From: Ptychodera flava
Taxonomy: Eukaryota > Hemichordata > Enteropneusta > Ptychoderidae
DNA: 64,000 nucleotides
Assembly (NCBI RefSeq): GCF_041260155.1
Contig: NC_091941.1
Location: forward strand, 27,133,247-27,197,246
Reading direction: 5' to 3'
This document shows positions 1 through 14,000 of the stretch, one piece after another; positions within the stretch are counted from its first letter, which is position 1; the number at the start of each line of letters is the position of its first letter. The translations under genes and the position numbers were made by a program. The notes under the pieces were generated by a model that searched no databases, was not told where the DNA came from, and saw only the letters and a list, made by a program, of their open reading frames with translations.

Positions 1-3000
1 CGTATCCAAGGGCGTCGCTAGGGCCTTTATTCGGAATTGGGAGGGCAGTTTTGAAAAATTCCAATGCTGATGTTTTTTTGACCATTTAAGTCGTCAAAAT
101 GAACAAGCAATAAAATTTTCAGTTTTACTCTTCACCAGCCCTTTAAAGAATCTTCAAATGTCACTTTTTATTCATCTTCAAGAAAATGATGTTTTAGCAG
201 TTTGAATATATTATTCATGTAAGAGTACCTAAAACATGGTGGTATTGTTGAAATCAACAGCAAAACTTTTAGCAATATGCTACAAAAGATACACATTGTA
301 CCTGGAGGACATCTTGGTAGGGTTTAGTCAATGTTAATTCAACACCGGCAATATCAGTTGTGGTCAGTGTACCATTCTAAAAATAGACTTTATGGCCAAA
401 GTAATGGTCTGGGATGTTCCCTCAATGTTTGACCAATGGCAATTTGACTGAGGCAAATCATGGTCTGGTAACAACTACATGGTAACATCAATTGGTGCCT
501 CAGGCACCACTGTAGTATTTGCAGAGGCCAATTTTCTTTTTAATTAAGTACTCATTATGAGTGAAACTAGAACTCTAGATTTCAAACTTACATTTCTCAT
601 GCCCTATCACCATTTATCCCTTTTGCTGCCAAGTCCATATTTCACCACCAGGTCAAGATGGTGAAAATTAATGAAACATAACATATTCCATATGATGTAT
701 TTTAACATAATACTGTACATTTGAAGGCTGTTGAAAACATAATACTGTAAAGTTGATTTTTTTGGACAAAAGATGCTATAACATACCAAGCCAAGTGGGT
801 GAAAATACGTCATGTTTTGGCTGAATACCGCTTTTTACTGACTTGGCTGATGGGGAAGTGATACAGTTATTACTGTCTGGCAGGAAAAGGGTTAAAGTTC
901 ATCACAAAAGAAACCATGTACTCAACAAGTTTCATAAGACACCATACTCTCTGGAAATTGTGTCCAGCGCTCATAGTCATCTCATTGGTATTTTCAGTCC
1001 TAATGTACTTTATAACGAACTTGTGTGACTTTGACAGTTTCATTGGCTTGCAACTTTATTGGGCAGACATTTTAATTTTGATCACATCATTGCCATGAGC
1101 AAAGCAAGGAACTCATAAAATTTTATCACTTCAAACTACCCAACACAATAACATACATTTTTCAGCTGGGGGCATGCATTCCAAACTGCTCTAGCCTGTC
1201 TGCACAGATGACTTTGCTCAAACTCTGATAACATTTTGATGATGAGCGCTTTTCATGTCATTGCTGCATGCCAGTCATTGTCTGTGTTCACAATTTGACA
1301 TGCTGTCTGCCCATCAAGTCACCCTGTGGAAATATTAGCCAGCAAATGATATGATTTGATATGCCAACGTATGACATCTTCATCACAGTGTCACGCCGTG
1401 TCTCTTTCTTTGCTACAATGTTTACGGATTAGTTAAGGCACCGGTAATACTATATCTCACCACCAGTGCAGTAACTTTTCTTTTCTGTCCTTGGCAACCT
1501 TGATTACCCGCAATATTAAAATTTTATGCCCCTTTTCTTCCTTTGAGTTTTATAAATGTTTACTTCTGAGTCTGCTTAGATCAAGGTGAACATGATTAAA
1601 ACTGTAAGAACGTTGAAAGTTTCCCACAACCTCTTCACATTTAAATGCTTCTATTTATGTGCATGGTTAGAATGTGAATGGCATACTTCTTTTCCAATGT
1701 ACATGCTCTAAGTGCTATTTACCATAACTTTAAATTGCCTTCACTTAAACAGCTGGGGAGAAAACTTTTTCTGGGGCAAAGGAGTGCTTGAGCCTTTGAA
1801 GAAGTGATCAATCATTGTTCAGCTGATCCATGCAATAAAGATTTGGGAGAGTATATTTGATATGTCAACTCAATGACTCATCAGCTTTTCGCAAGAAAAA
1901 CTTAAATTAATGGTTGTATCACATTACTTCATATCAATGATAGCAAACTTAGGTGATGGTTGTAACCTCTTCCAAGATAAATTATCCCAACTTGTGAGCT
2001 GCAGTACCTTTGCAGCTATTTTGACTCTGTTAAGGTAGTATGCGCCTCAAAAGTTAAAGACTTAAACTTTTGCTCAAACTTTCCTTGAGGAATCTTTCAA
2101 ATATTCTTTCAAAATCAAGAATAAAAATCGGGGTCACTTGCAAATTTTGGTACTTGAGAAACAAATAACCCAAGATTTACCAATATCTGAAATTCAAAAT
2201 GGCCGCCATCCCTGTGTTAACTCTATGGGGAACTAAAATATTTTCGAATTTTGAAAAAACAAAGCTGATAAAAAGTTTTCTCACACCAAGAGCTTTAAAA
2301 TGAACCCCCATAAGTAGTATATCAGAAAAGAATTGTAAAAGTTTGAGAGTCCGAACATCTGTCCCCGAGGCGCATTCTACCTTAACTACGATGAATTTCA
2401 TTCAGATGCAAGTTATGATAACTCTGTAAAATACCCCAATAGTCTGTCTCCCTCTACCCCACCTCTCTTAACAAAACCGAAAAACAGAAAAATGTGATGG
2501 AGAAAAGTGGATATGTGATTCTCTCATCATTAAATTTGTTTTTGATGCCTTGCCAGAAATGCCTCTTATTTCAATGGGGTGTAAAATTCACAAAAGGGCT
2601 GGGAAGCATCTTTTGGTCAGCCGTGACATTTGATGAATACAGGTAGGTCGGTGAAGAGGAGGTGGGTCATACCCAGTGTGTGTGTGCTACTTTGTCTGTG
2701 CAATACAATGGTAGTATTGAAGATTGCTGGACAGTGATTCTCCTATTTTTTCAGATATGAATTGCTGTCAATGCAAGCTAAACACCTGCTTGTTACAGAG
2801 ACATTTCAGTCGGCGACTTCTGCAATTAAAGAGTCAGAAGCTTTTCTGCAGTGAGGGCATTGTATGGCTGGTAGCAGCTTAAGCTGGAATATGCCCAGAG
2901 CAACTCACTGAGCAATCTGAATGCCTTGGTTAGTTGTTTTGATGGACTTTCTTGACAAAGTCTTTATTGTTGACTGATTAATTAATTTTCACGTCAACAA

Positions 3001-4750
3001 TGCTGACTGTGAATCATATTATTAATATGCCACAAGTTTGAGGAAAACATCAATACTTAATGAGAACTCTGGTGTCATCCATCAATACTGATGTCCTAAC
3101 ATTTTTCATGACACTTCCGAAACCACACGTGAGCTAGACAACCGTCATGGGAAACAACTTTGCTTCCAAACAATGCGCACAAGTTTGGACATGAGAAGAC
3201 CCCATTGTAGGAAAGATGAGGACTGAGTGATTGAAGCTTGTCTTGCGGTCACCGTCCGGGTCAACTCCCCTTCCTCCTCTCATTCTGTCTTAGAGATCAA
3301 CACAAGTGGCAGATTAAACAATGAACGAGGGTACTAACAAAGCTCTATTCATTGGCCTTGTTTGGCAGTAAGCCACGGTATACTAAGACACCTTGATATT
3401 AACACCGGTAAAGCCCACAAATGCTACATGAAAGCCTCCTTTATGTTATAAGCTGCCCATACAATATGCTGTTCTTTTAGTTAGTGTTAATTTAACCTAT
3501 GCAGTTAAGGTTTCAACACTGACAAACATGCTCTGTTTATCACAAAGTTCCTATGCTCTTTGAAAAACTGACAGGGTGAATAACAGAGTGTAAATAACAA
3601 ACTATCGAATTCTCTGATCTTCTGACATGATTAAGTATTAGTTTGAATTGAACAGAGGACTGGCAATATTTTCCAGTGCTTGAAACCTACTTGTTCCCCT
3701 ACCCTCGAAGCCTGCAGCCTTATATCGTATTGGCACTACATCTGAAGGATCTAAGCATTGGTATTTATCTCTATTACAGTTTGGTGGAAAAAAACACTTC
3801 TCAAGTTGTAGCGGTTTCCTCAACCTAAAGAAATTCAAGGAAGTGTCAGTGGCTGTGCAAAGTGCTCTATCCTGTTTACAATTTGAATACTGCACACCAG
3901 CCTGTATAACTGTCCAGATACCATATCTCAACTGTTCTCAGCAATTAGCTGTTCAAATATAGCAGCCCATTCACACTTCCTGCAAACTGTCATCACTGAT
4001 TCCCAGCTGATTGTGACCAAACAGATAACCCCCCACTAAAATCTGATAACAAGTTTATTGGAAGACCTTAATTCAATTAACAGTTTGCTGTTCTTGGGCC
4101 TGATTAAAGTCATACTATCCCATGAACCCCTGCTGTTTTGTTTTAGGATGGGAAACTGCCTTATTTGAACATCTTTCAGGTATTTAATACTAGGTCTTTT
4201 GCATTTTTTTCCACATAATGCATGTTGAGATAGTCATAGCTTTTTACCTTGTGTATGTGCCTGGCTATTTTCTTATATCAAGGTCACACGCATGGCTGAG
4301 GGTGAATATGCTGTGTTATTGGAAAAGTAATCAACTATGAAATTTAAATGTTGTGGTTACTGGTTCACAGAACATGTATGGAGATCGACATGGAAAAACA
4401 GTCGTTGTGTGACTGTCGGGGGGGGTGACGTCACGAATCGATCCAATTACGCAATAACTAACTTAAAACAATATCCAAGAAGATTGCTTTTCTAAAACAC
4501 TTCATAAAATGAAAGTCATTTGGTGACTGAGGCGGGTGTGAATCTTTACAGTTGACTGTAGGGCGCCGATGTAACCCCGGTCCCGTTCAAAAAGATATAA
4601 GAAAGTGGGGACCCAACGGACCGTGCACAACTGGCTCGTCTGACCCAGCGCATTAACATTTCCATTTTGGAGTGTCTGCTTGACCATAGGATCTAACAAA
4701 AGAGAAGAGGAAAATCACGGCCACGCACAGGCACGCAGAAACGTTCTCAC
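1..4750. other. Non-coding stretch downstream of CRIM1-like exon 2 (probably intron)
   Basis: No exon was recognised here on either strand. The CRIM1-like gene on the minus strand leaves exon 2 at a good splice donor (position 4750 and down), so this stretch is most simply the next intron, at least 4.7 kb long. I looked on the minus strand for the cysteine-rich exon expected next in CRIM1 and did not find it. The short open frames have no family signature. One miniature inverted-repeat element (2034-2381) is listed separately. Confidence 0.5.
2034..2381. mobile_element. MITE-like element with 15-bp TIRs and flanking TTAA, copy 1
   Basis: The element starts GGTAGTATGCGCCTC and ends with the near-perfect inverted copy GAGGCGCATTCTACC (one mismatch). 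TTAA stands directly outside each end (2030-2033 and 2382-2385), as expected of a target-site duplication. It is 348 bp long and has no coding capacity. A diverged second copy lies at about 49361-49688. TTAA target sites are typical of piggyBac-type transposition, but these termini do not show the usual piggyBac CCY start, so the superfamily is left open. Confidence 0.75.
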
Positions 4751-6115
4751 CTCCTAATTGAGACAGTGCTTTGCGGCATTCCCTTTTGTCACCAAACTGG
4801 TATGGATTGGTACAGGCTTTCACAGACGTGTCGCAAACACACTCCATGTTTTCGATATTGCAGCCGTGACATGGTTTCAAGTTGTCTGGCTTCTCTGTAA
4901 TTAGTAACAGTGAATATGATTTATGTGTATACGACTTCTTATCAACTCATTCAGTATGACCAGAACCCCGCGCCCCTTCCATTCTCGGTAGCGAAGCTTG
5001 AGTTGGAACGCAGCTTTTTTTCCTTAATTGTTTTGTTTGAATGTTTCCATTCGTGTGCTTAGGAACGAACTTCAAACGCTACCAGCAGTATGTAATATGT
5101 ATATGCAGAGAGAACCGATCAGTCCACACGTGTTCGCAAAATCAAAAGTCTACCAGGGGATGTTTCTGGTATCGTACTGCGTTCTGGCAGTGACGTTGAA
5201 TTTTAATCCAGACAGTCGACTTTAGTGTTGTACATCTCAGGGACGAATTTCTCAGTATTTTGATGTTGGTCAATTTCATTGCAGTCCTTGTATAAAAACT
5301 GAATGTCTTCACGTTACAATGTATGAAAATAATTCGGAATGCCACTGACTAATTGACACTTCCAAGCAAACGTGTTCAGTGTAAACCACTCTGTCTCAGA
5401 CATGCACATTTTCATTGTACGTATGGTAATAGACTACCTCAGTGTTTGAGAAATATGCGGCCCTTTCAAAATGGAATAAAGAAAAACAAGTCACGCGGCG
5501 GTTCGTGCAATGACAGCGAAGTCAACATGTTTAGTTCAGTACAGATTTTACCTACGCAAAGCCGAACCCTTTTAATGTATGAGAATGGCGATAATTTGTT
5601 GAGTCTTGTTAAAATAAAAGTAATAAAAACAGCACCATTGGCAATCAAAGTCAACGTCTCCGGCCCGCATGAGTATATAGATAATAGCGGGTGAAGTACT
5701 TGAGAGTCGCTGGTACAAACACACACGCTCGAAAACAGGTTGTTTACACTGAAGGCACATTACGCTGACTGATGTAGTTGGCAAGTATATACTTACGTTG
5801 GCATGTACCCATGGCCATTTCGTTACCAGTGATGGGATCTCCGTGAGGTGGTGGCTGAACAGCACAGTACAAGCCTTCATCACAAATCCCAAACAAGTTA
5901 TCAATGCCTCCACATGTTTCGTTAACCAGTCTAGCACATACTTTACAACAGCCGCACAAATCGTCGACTAGACCCCCTTTGCAGTTAGTTGGTGAGCATG
6001 TGCTTGTATCACAGGGCTGCTGACATGAATACGAATGGCCGACTACGGTGTCAGTGATCGTTCCAAAAGTTATTATCACCAACGAAATCACTCCGATTTC
6101 CCGCAAGGTAGCCAT
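4751..6115 (-). CDS. CRIM1: CRIM1-like secreted/membrane protein, first two coding exons (partial)
   Basis: Partial 5' end of a cysteine-rich gene. Exon 1 is 6115-5797 (start ATG 6115-6113, donor GTAAGT); exon 2 is 4894-4751 (acceptor TTACAG, donor GTGAGA). The phase-1 junctions match. The first ~26 residues look like a signal peptide (hydrophobic GVISLVIITFG). An IGFBP-type N-terminal domain follows, with CGCCKVC, an ETCGG segment and a DEGLYC segment. Exon 2 has the CRIM1-style continuation: LKPCHGC, CNIENMECVCD and CTNPYQF. In vertebrates CRIM1 is a single-pass protein with IGFBP, vWC and antistasin domains that binds TGF-beta/BMP ligands. The vWC/antistasin part and the membrane segment are outside the window or unseen. 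An in-frame ATG at 6154 would add 13 residues before the signal peptide; the start at 6115 is preferred. It could instead be a short single-IGFBP-domain protein, but exon 2 argues for CRIM1. Confidence 0.8.
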
Positions 6116-6480
6116 AGTTACAGATAATGTCACTCTACGACGGATGTAGAACAAAAATTACAGATCTTGAAAAGGTGCACGCAAAGATCTCGGCTCCAAG
6201 TCCATAAACGGAGAAACACGTCAACGTACGCTAGCACTGCAGTGCTAAGGTCCAAAACAAGGAAGTGCCAAGGAAGCTCACAACTGGCAACGTTCGCTAC
6301 AGTACTGCGCGTGAACAAGCACGATCGCGGTTCAATACCTCCAGAGAAACGCACTACTCTTCCACAAGGATCGTCGATGTATGAAAAGTGGGAAGAAGAA
6401 TTCGTGTATTTAGTCACCCCGACACCTTTGGGGGGGCTGGGTCAGCAACAATGCTGATTGGCCACCACGGCGCCAAATAG
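6116..6480 (-). promoter_or_regulatory. Putative promoter and 5' UTR of the CRIM1-like gene
   Basis: This stretch lies just upstream of the start codon, has more G/C and CpG than its surroundings, and carries a minus-strand CCAAT box (ATTGG on the plus strand at 6457-6461) beside a G-run at 6428-6437. No convincing TATA box is seen. Promoter status rests on position and base composition only. Confidence 0.35.
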
Positions 6481-7302
6481 TGAGACCAGACACCTTCTTT
6501 TGGTTGCACAATGTACGATAGTAGCTGGCCGTTATTAGCTATTCATTGCTGCCGTCAATCACTCTGGGCAAGTGTGGCAGGCTCTTCCGTGAATTGGTTC
6601 ACCTCCCGCTAGAGAAAGTGCGTTGCGTGGTTATCTGAGTCCTATCGTGAACGTTATATCCGATTACGCTCAGTAAATAAAGCGTCACCCCACTCACATT
6701 GACCAGTCACTTTTTTTGCGATGCGATTGACCGTTATCAACAAAATCCAGAAAAGTGACACTAGAAAAGTGACAGTAATTATAAAGGTGGGCGGTATCTA
6801 AGTAAAAGAGGATTCATTTTTTTTGCCTATTGCAATTATCGTATGGCGTTTTGAGTGATCTGCTAAAAGTGAATGACCGAGTGATAACCAACCGCGCCAC
6901 TGTTGATAGCACATGGTCCATGTCCATATATTGCAGGTCGCCACTTAGATGATGTTTTCGCCCACGGGAACAGCATTCCACTGAATTTGTGGCTAGATTC
7001 CTTCCTCTTTCTAGGTGTGTCAATTGTTTCAACTGTGTAACTTTAAATGCGATGCAATACCATGACGAAAGTAAACCCTTTTTCAATGTTTCCTACACAC
7101 CCATTCAATTAAGGCAATCGCTACTATCACTTCTAATCATTGTCGCGAAACCGAAAATGCGATTCTCATGGGATGGCATTAAGGCAGTGCTGGGAACATG
7201 AGGATTCCGAAGTATCTGCGATTCAAATGCGACATTTTGATACACTAGTGTGACTCGATGCAGTTGACTCTCCCTCTGTCTGTCGCGATGTCCGTCAATC
7301 AT

Positions 7303-7335
7303 ATACATACATACATACATACATACATACATACA
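7303..7335. repeat. (ATAC)n microsatellite
   Basis: About eight uninterrupted copies of a four-base unit. A shadow open frame reading MYVCMYVCMY across it is an artefact of the repeat. Confidence 0.95.
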
Positions 7336-10300
7336 GAGAGGGGGTATGTAAAAGTGTCGTACAAGTGTACAATGACTCCATAAATGCAGTTCGACCTTTT
7401 GTAAATGTTCGTTATTGTTAGACTATGGACCCAAGCCTCGCCCACGCACAATGTATGTGAAACTATCACTGCAGCTTACAAGATACGTCGCAGAAGCTAA
7501 CGTTGACCGCAAACTACAGTAGCCACCGGAACTGGGTAATCTTCCACAAAAAGACTTCCGTATACCTCGAATTATACTGGGAGGGGGGTTTACTGTGCTC
7601 AGGTTTGCATCTTATTCTTGCAAAGCGGGTTATCAACAGGTAAATTCAATGTAAAAAATCCCTATCTCTAGAACGGACAAAAGCACGTGTCCTTGTTGAT
7701 AAGTGCATGTTATTCTCTTTCACTGAGGGCTAATTCGAAAGGAATGTCTGAATGTTATTCGTCTATGTGCTTAAAACTTCGCGTATCTTGTCGTAGTTAC
7801 CACCATGCATCTTTGCCTTAATGGAAGCCTGACAGATATTGCTTTCGACACCGGTGTTCTCGTTCCTTGCACTCGCCAGGCCATGGGTATTACCTGTGAT
7901 AAAAGGGACTGAGGAGAAAATATTAGGCCAGTGACCGTTTCAGCGTTCTCGCTTGTTGTGTACCGCCGGAAAGGCGTAACATTAGATACGCTTGATTCTT
8001 GGGTAATTAGCGTAATTACGGCGCGCCTTTCAATTATTTTGTAATTACAAGGCGGATAGCAGTCCCTAAGTCGCGACATCCTCAGTGATGGGACTTTCCG
8101 GTATACTGTACATGACACGGAGTCCCAAGTCCCTCGTGGACCCTCAATGAGTTTCTTGCACTGGGCTCTATCCGTGCATGCGGAGTGGCCCTGAATGTAA
8201 ACTATTCCATGTTTATCGCATTTGTTAAAAAAGAAAGAATTTTTGGCATTTGAAGAATTTTTTTAGCGTTTGGTAAATCAATTACAGACTTTGGTTCGAT
8301 TAAAATTTATACGTTGGAACGGACGAAGGCCTGTTACAAATTCGCAACGCGATGTAAGCAGTTCAGTGAGTCAATTGCGATGTTGCGCATTGTACGCATA
8401 CATCTTGTCTTCAGCGGATTCGGATAGCTCTCTTCGCGCCTCGTTTGGAATGTTCATCCATCCAGACAAACCGAAGAGAATCACCCTGTCTTTCAAACTG
8501 GCTATTTATGCTTTTTAATGTCTGGATGAACGTCAGTAAACAGCTTGTTCTGTAGAGCAACCTACATTATCCGTGAAATGAATCAATTTGTTGGTGTACT
8601 GCTAATACGTCAACGCCAATCAGATCACACCCGTCTCCATCAGGGAAAATATGTCTGTGTTTTGTTCTCAAAACATCAAACTTCTTCAAAGGACTTCAAC
8701 TTTAGACGGGATACGTATAGCAAGCTTAATATATATCAACCACATGGTTTTCATATTTAGATCCGGGATATTGAGGCCAGAAATAACAGTACTGGGTGAA
8801 CTGTGGCATCGAACCTTGAGTTTGTTTTTACCATTTTGTGTGTTTACCTATTTGAAGCACACGAGTACGAAGTACGCGGCTTGGTCGCCAGTGCTTGGAT
8901 GTTAATCACTCCTCGTGGATTCGGTCCAAAACATGTCAAGAATTCCCCGCTCTTTGATTTCAATCGACGTTTCCACTTGATAAACGCCTTTTACAGTCCG
9001 TTTTAGGTAGGCGTGGGTTTTGATAAGAATTAACGAGGTCGGGGCCTACTTTTCAGAAATCTCCGATTCCATCTATAACACAGATCGGATGTTGCATCAG
9101 TTACGTGTAGAGGGGTGTACTTTGTATACGAATTCTTTCACCAATGACGAAATCAAAGTCAGACTTTCCCTTATAGCTTCGTGCAGACCGGACATTCCTT
9201 TCTCGGGAAAAAACGTACTATTGATTCATGACTAACCGCTTTCTACGTGACTCAGCGTAATTCCAATGATTTCAAATGTACAAGATGATAACTACGATGG
9301 AATCAACAGATCCATTTGCATGACTAATAATTTATGCACAGGCCTGGGCTTATAACCGAGCGGTCTGCCCGATCCACAGACACTGAAAGTAATATTTCCT
9401 GTGTTTAATACCAGTATCATGATGCAATCCAAACCATCAGTGAAACAGAAAACATTATGAACCGAGGAAAAAATAACAAGGGGAAAACACATGATCTGTT
9501 TCTTGGTACTGTTCGCACAGCAGATGTTCACTCCATACCACACATATGGTACTTTTGGGAAGACATAATAATCATATCTCCACTGATGACGCAATCGCAC
9601 CAAATTTAGATCGATTTTTGCATGGAGTTCAAACAGGTTCTTCCAAAAATATCCTCATCGCTCAGCTGAAGGCCCCATAAATTACGTGAGAGTAAATCTC
9701 ACTGGGGAGAAAGTTCAAACCAGTCACCCAACAGCTTTCATTTCCTCATACCCCAAAAAGTTTCTCATCTGAGTTCCTTTGGAAGGCATCACTTAGCACT
9801 GTCAATACAAGCATTCGAAGCTTTGAAAATGTCAACGTTTTACAATAAGTATGTCCTTTGACAATTAAATTTAGAGATTCGAATTTCCCATGATTGTGGT
9901 GCGGTTATCCGTGCGCTGTTTTCTCGTCTCCGAATCCCCCCTAGCGATAGAATTCCAAATTCTTCATCTTCAACCTCAACAGCGGCTTGCTATTCAGCAA
10001 GTCACACTGATGATTTGAATATTTATATCTCAATGCATGATATTTTCAATTTTAGCAGACTTTTCATAAAAACTGTACATGTGCGAAATGGCTGCCCCTT
10101 TATATCAAAACATCTTGACTTGCTTAAATATTTGGAAACGGAGAGCACAATTATACATGTGTGGAATTTAGAGCTAAAGAAAGATTTACATGAAAAAAGC
10201 GACTTCGAGCATTTCTCTTTACCATTCACAAAGACAGTGCTCATTTACATCGCCACAAACACAAAGTTAAATTTCATGAGTTCTCTTCACCATAGCGGAC

Positions 10301-10984
10301 TTAATGAGACGCTGTTGAGTTGAACTCGGAGCAGTGCTCGGAAAAGCAACATGTACGTTCACTTACTCTGTGCAAATATTTTTCATAAAACATTTAGCTG
10401 GACGCTGTCACAACGACCTTTGTCTGCCGAAAGTCTTTGACAAAAGCACAAGTAATCGCACAAGCTGATAGCGTATTACCATTTCATAGAAAGAAGTCCT
10501 GACAACTAATTCATCGCCGACTATAGCATTTGTCTGGTAGCAAATCTTCGTGTCCATTTTATCTGTCAATTCAACCGTATCTAATGTATAAAGTAGCTTA
10601 AAATTTGACTCCTCATCGGAACAATCCCCATTTATTGGCATCTTTCCCTTAGAATATGTTACATGTGAGAGACAAGTGTTACATCCATGACTACATGCAT
10701 GTTGCACAGGTTCAAATGTTACACGGATCTAGCGACAAACAGTTCGCTGTATGTATATGCACAATATACAGCTGTATACAACACAAACGGTCTAGAAAAC
10801 ATCTCCGACTATGGCAACCTTGCTCCCCGAGTGAATTGTTCCAATCTTCGAGTCATAGCCTGGTCTGTCAAATTTTATTTAAGTATCTGACAAATATGCG
10901 CACAACACAGTTGTAAAACGTCATTTTATGTACACAAGTTCGCGAGATCCATTTTCTTTGAACTTACATATAAAAAGGCGCATC

Positions 10985-11022
10985 TTTTTTTTGTTTTTTG
11001 TTTTTTTTGGGTTTTTTTTTCA
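10985..11022. repeat. T-rich tract with interspersed G
   Basis: Runs of six to nine T are separated by single or triple G. It could be a degenerate retroposon tail read on the minus strand, but no element body was recognised next to it. Confidence 0.7.
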
Positions 11023-14000
11023 AGAGGCTCTTCTCAAAAGAAGAAAGTTTAGCAAAGTTCAGTTTGGATAAACGACAAAATGATGTTTGTACACAGTCGC
11101 CCGAGTGAAGCACAAGTCACAATGAACAGAATGTACTCTAAACAACGTAAGTCTGAACCGCGATGCTGTCGGCTGACATCACCAAGACACTAAAACTGTC
11201 GGCTGGTCCTCTTTAACAACCAGCAATCGCGCATGTGCATGAGAATCACCTTGACTCGGCACGGATAAGAACATCTTGATATTTTCAATGATTTATTGGC
11301 AACAAAAAATACACAGGTCAATAGTTTAAGAGTTGCAATCATGTCTGTGTTGTGGTAAGATATAAAAGTCTTGATTTACAACAATCATCGACTTTTTCTT
11401 GCAAGCACGGTTCTTGCCCAGACATAAACTACAACCCTCTTCGCGGCAACAGCTTGATTTTTGCGGAGCATGCATAGAGAGAAATAAAGATTATGTAGCT
11501 CTCGAGAGTTAGCTCTTGTTCCTTCGATGTCAATACATCAACATATTTTATTGTCGAAGGAGGGTATCTCTCGGGAAAAAAAGCATATATACATTTCGGA
11601 CATTTGCGGCGGCGCCAGTTTTGATAACACCTGTACCTCTATGACTATACCATCCAAATCAAAGTTTTCATTGCCCTCGTCCAATAGGCCTGCCACTGAT
11701 TCGCACTCCACGGACACTCTCATCATTTCCAAATACTCTTCATTAAAACTCAAGTTTGGGCACCTATCCGCTCACCCGTTGGCCTTTCAGCTGACCACAG
11801 CCATCTAATGATGTATACAATACTGAGCTGTGGAATGGGGCGGAAAAACACGTTTTCTTTGAACTGGTACTCTGAGGTCGTGATCGTGATAGAGATCTTC
11901 TGGAGAAACATCCCGCGTTATTACCTCGCTCATTTTGAAACCTTTCTCAAAGTGCCCATGAGACTGCAGTTTCATTAACACACATGTTAAGATCGTACAA
12001 GGTTGCCTTCGATCGATTTGGAGATGATTGTCTGCAGAATAATGCTAAGAATTCTCCGATCTCAAAGGCTTAATATAAAGTGTATACAATCAAGGATAGC
12101 CGTGGGAAACCAGAGCCACCCCTGAATCTCCCTCACCTCGGCAGAGACGCCATGGCCTCATCGTAAACTTTACAATTCGCGAGGGTTTAGCAGTCCCTAG
12201 TGAAGAACATTGAACCTCTGAAAGAAAGACTCTTTGCCGTGCTTCACTGGTCAAAGACTACCCTGAAAAAAAACTCAAAACCTTTCTGAACCTTCCTGGC
12301 GGTGACAAAGCAGTGTCCATTTACACATAGCGTATTTTAATAGGGGATTATACATTATATGCTACATGATTACGACCAGAGTGAGTATTAGGCACCCATT
12401 GACGCGGTAATAAAAGCACGGGTGGCATTGCTATATTAGAAGCAAATAAATATAGCAGAGAAAACTTAGACTACGTTTCGCCAGTTTTCTTGATCGCCCA
12501 TGCATGAGAGTCAGACACTGGGTGGACTCAATGCTGTTCTGAGGTGACCTTAGTTCACCGATTGAGGTGAATGAGTATGCCATGCATGTCTCCTTGTCTG
12601 ACTCAAAAGTGGAAGAAGGGTCAACGCGGTGGACAGCCTCCAACGTCAGAACGACCAAATCATGTATGCAATGCTTGTCTCTTTTATACTGAACTAACAA
12701 TTATTTTGTACGAGCGAAAAGGGGATTGTGGGGTAGCATTGACTTTACGTGTACAATTTATCTCAGCACGCATGCAGTGCATGCGCACTGCACACTGTTG
12801 ACGAGAGAAAGGGCAAAAACTCTGATAGTTTATTGAATCAGCTCCGTTCAAAAGTATGCTCAGACAAGTAAAATTGATAAACATACAGACCCAACTTTTG
12901 ACCCTTCATTAATCATATTTGGATGACCATTCGGTCGCCACGTACAAGGTGACCAGAAAAGCCGTCTTTCTCAATTATGCCTTGTCACTGTATACGTTCA
13001 CGTCTGGTCACCCTGTCTTTGGAGAATGTTGATAACCAACGGCGACAGAGATTCCTCATATACTTCTCGACCACATATGTTTAAAAATAGCTGTGATTGA
13101 AAAGGAAGGCTTAAAGTGGAATACATGATCGATGGGGGTCGAATGTCTGATTCGGAGAGTTGACATATTTCTCCCTTAAGTTTTCCAAACTTTTCGACCT
13201 CAGTTCAATTGCTTCCCCCGAAGAGAGATTATTGTAACGCGTCACCCTCAAGCAAGCACGTGCGCTCACTCCACCTCGTGACAATCGTATGATCTAAGAT
13301 AACCTCGATAAAACTGGAAGTTTTAAACGTTTTCTTGATTTTGCCGTGGCACTCATTTCCCAAAGCACGGCCCTGTTTGTGGAGAGACCGTGCTCAACCG
13401 ACGATAAGGAGTGTGCGTTTCGAGTATAGACCACGTGTATTCGTCTGTAAATTGATGATGGTTTATTTTAATCCATACGTAAAGAGTTTTTTTTTATAAT
13501 CTAGTATATATGGAGAGGAACTGAGTTCGTAGAGCTATATTACGCAGAGAGTTCAACAGTACTAGAACAATAGGTAGTGATAGGGGATGTTGACAGTATA
13601 AGATTTTACGCTGAAAAGAGCAAATGTGGTGAAACCAGTGAAACGGGACATAGATGTGCATGGTCAGACGCAGCACACCTAATTTGGCATAGCTAAGAGG
13701 GCCGTTTTTATAGTTAAGTATTGTGTCGTACCCAATACCTACTGCCTACTGGACTTACACAACACGACACAAAGCACACCCTCTTCAATTGGTATTACAT
13801 ACTAAGTCTATATCTTCTGCCTGGACGAATGTAGTTATCGATTTACCAGACATACAGTAGTGTGCATGATACTTTCAGTCAAAGCAAAACACTCGCGAGA
13901 AAGTCTCGTTCCTATAACGACTGAAAGCTTGTTTACGTGAAAGTGACATCGAAAAGCGAGATTGCGTAAAGTGACGTACTTCACAAGGCTACACGCCATA

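Noticed and set aside
3638..3931. 97-codon minus-strand frame with several Cys, tested as a further CRIM1 exon
   Set aside because: Cys spacing does not fit a vWC or antistasin domain, and no matching phase-1 acceptor was found.
5353..5937. Overlapping frames of 86-121 codons on both strands
   Set aside because: They overlap or neighbour CRIM1-like exon 1 in other frames and show no motif; shadows.
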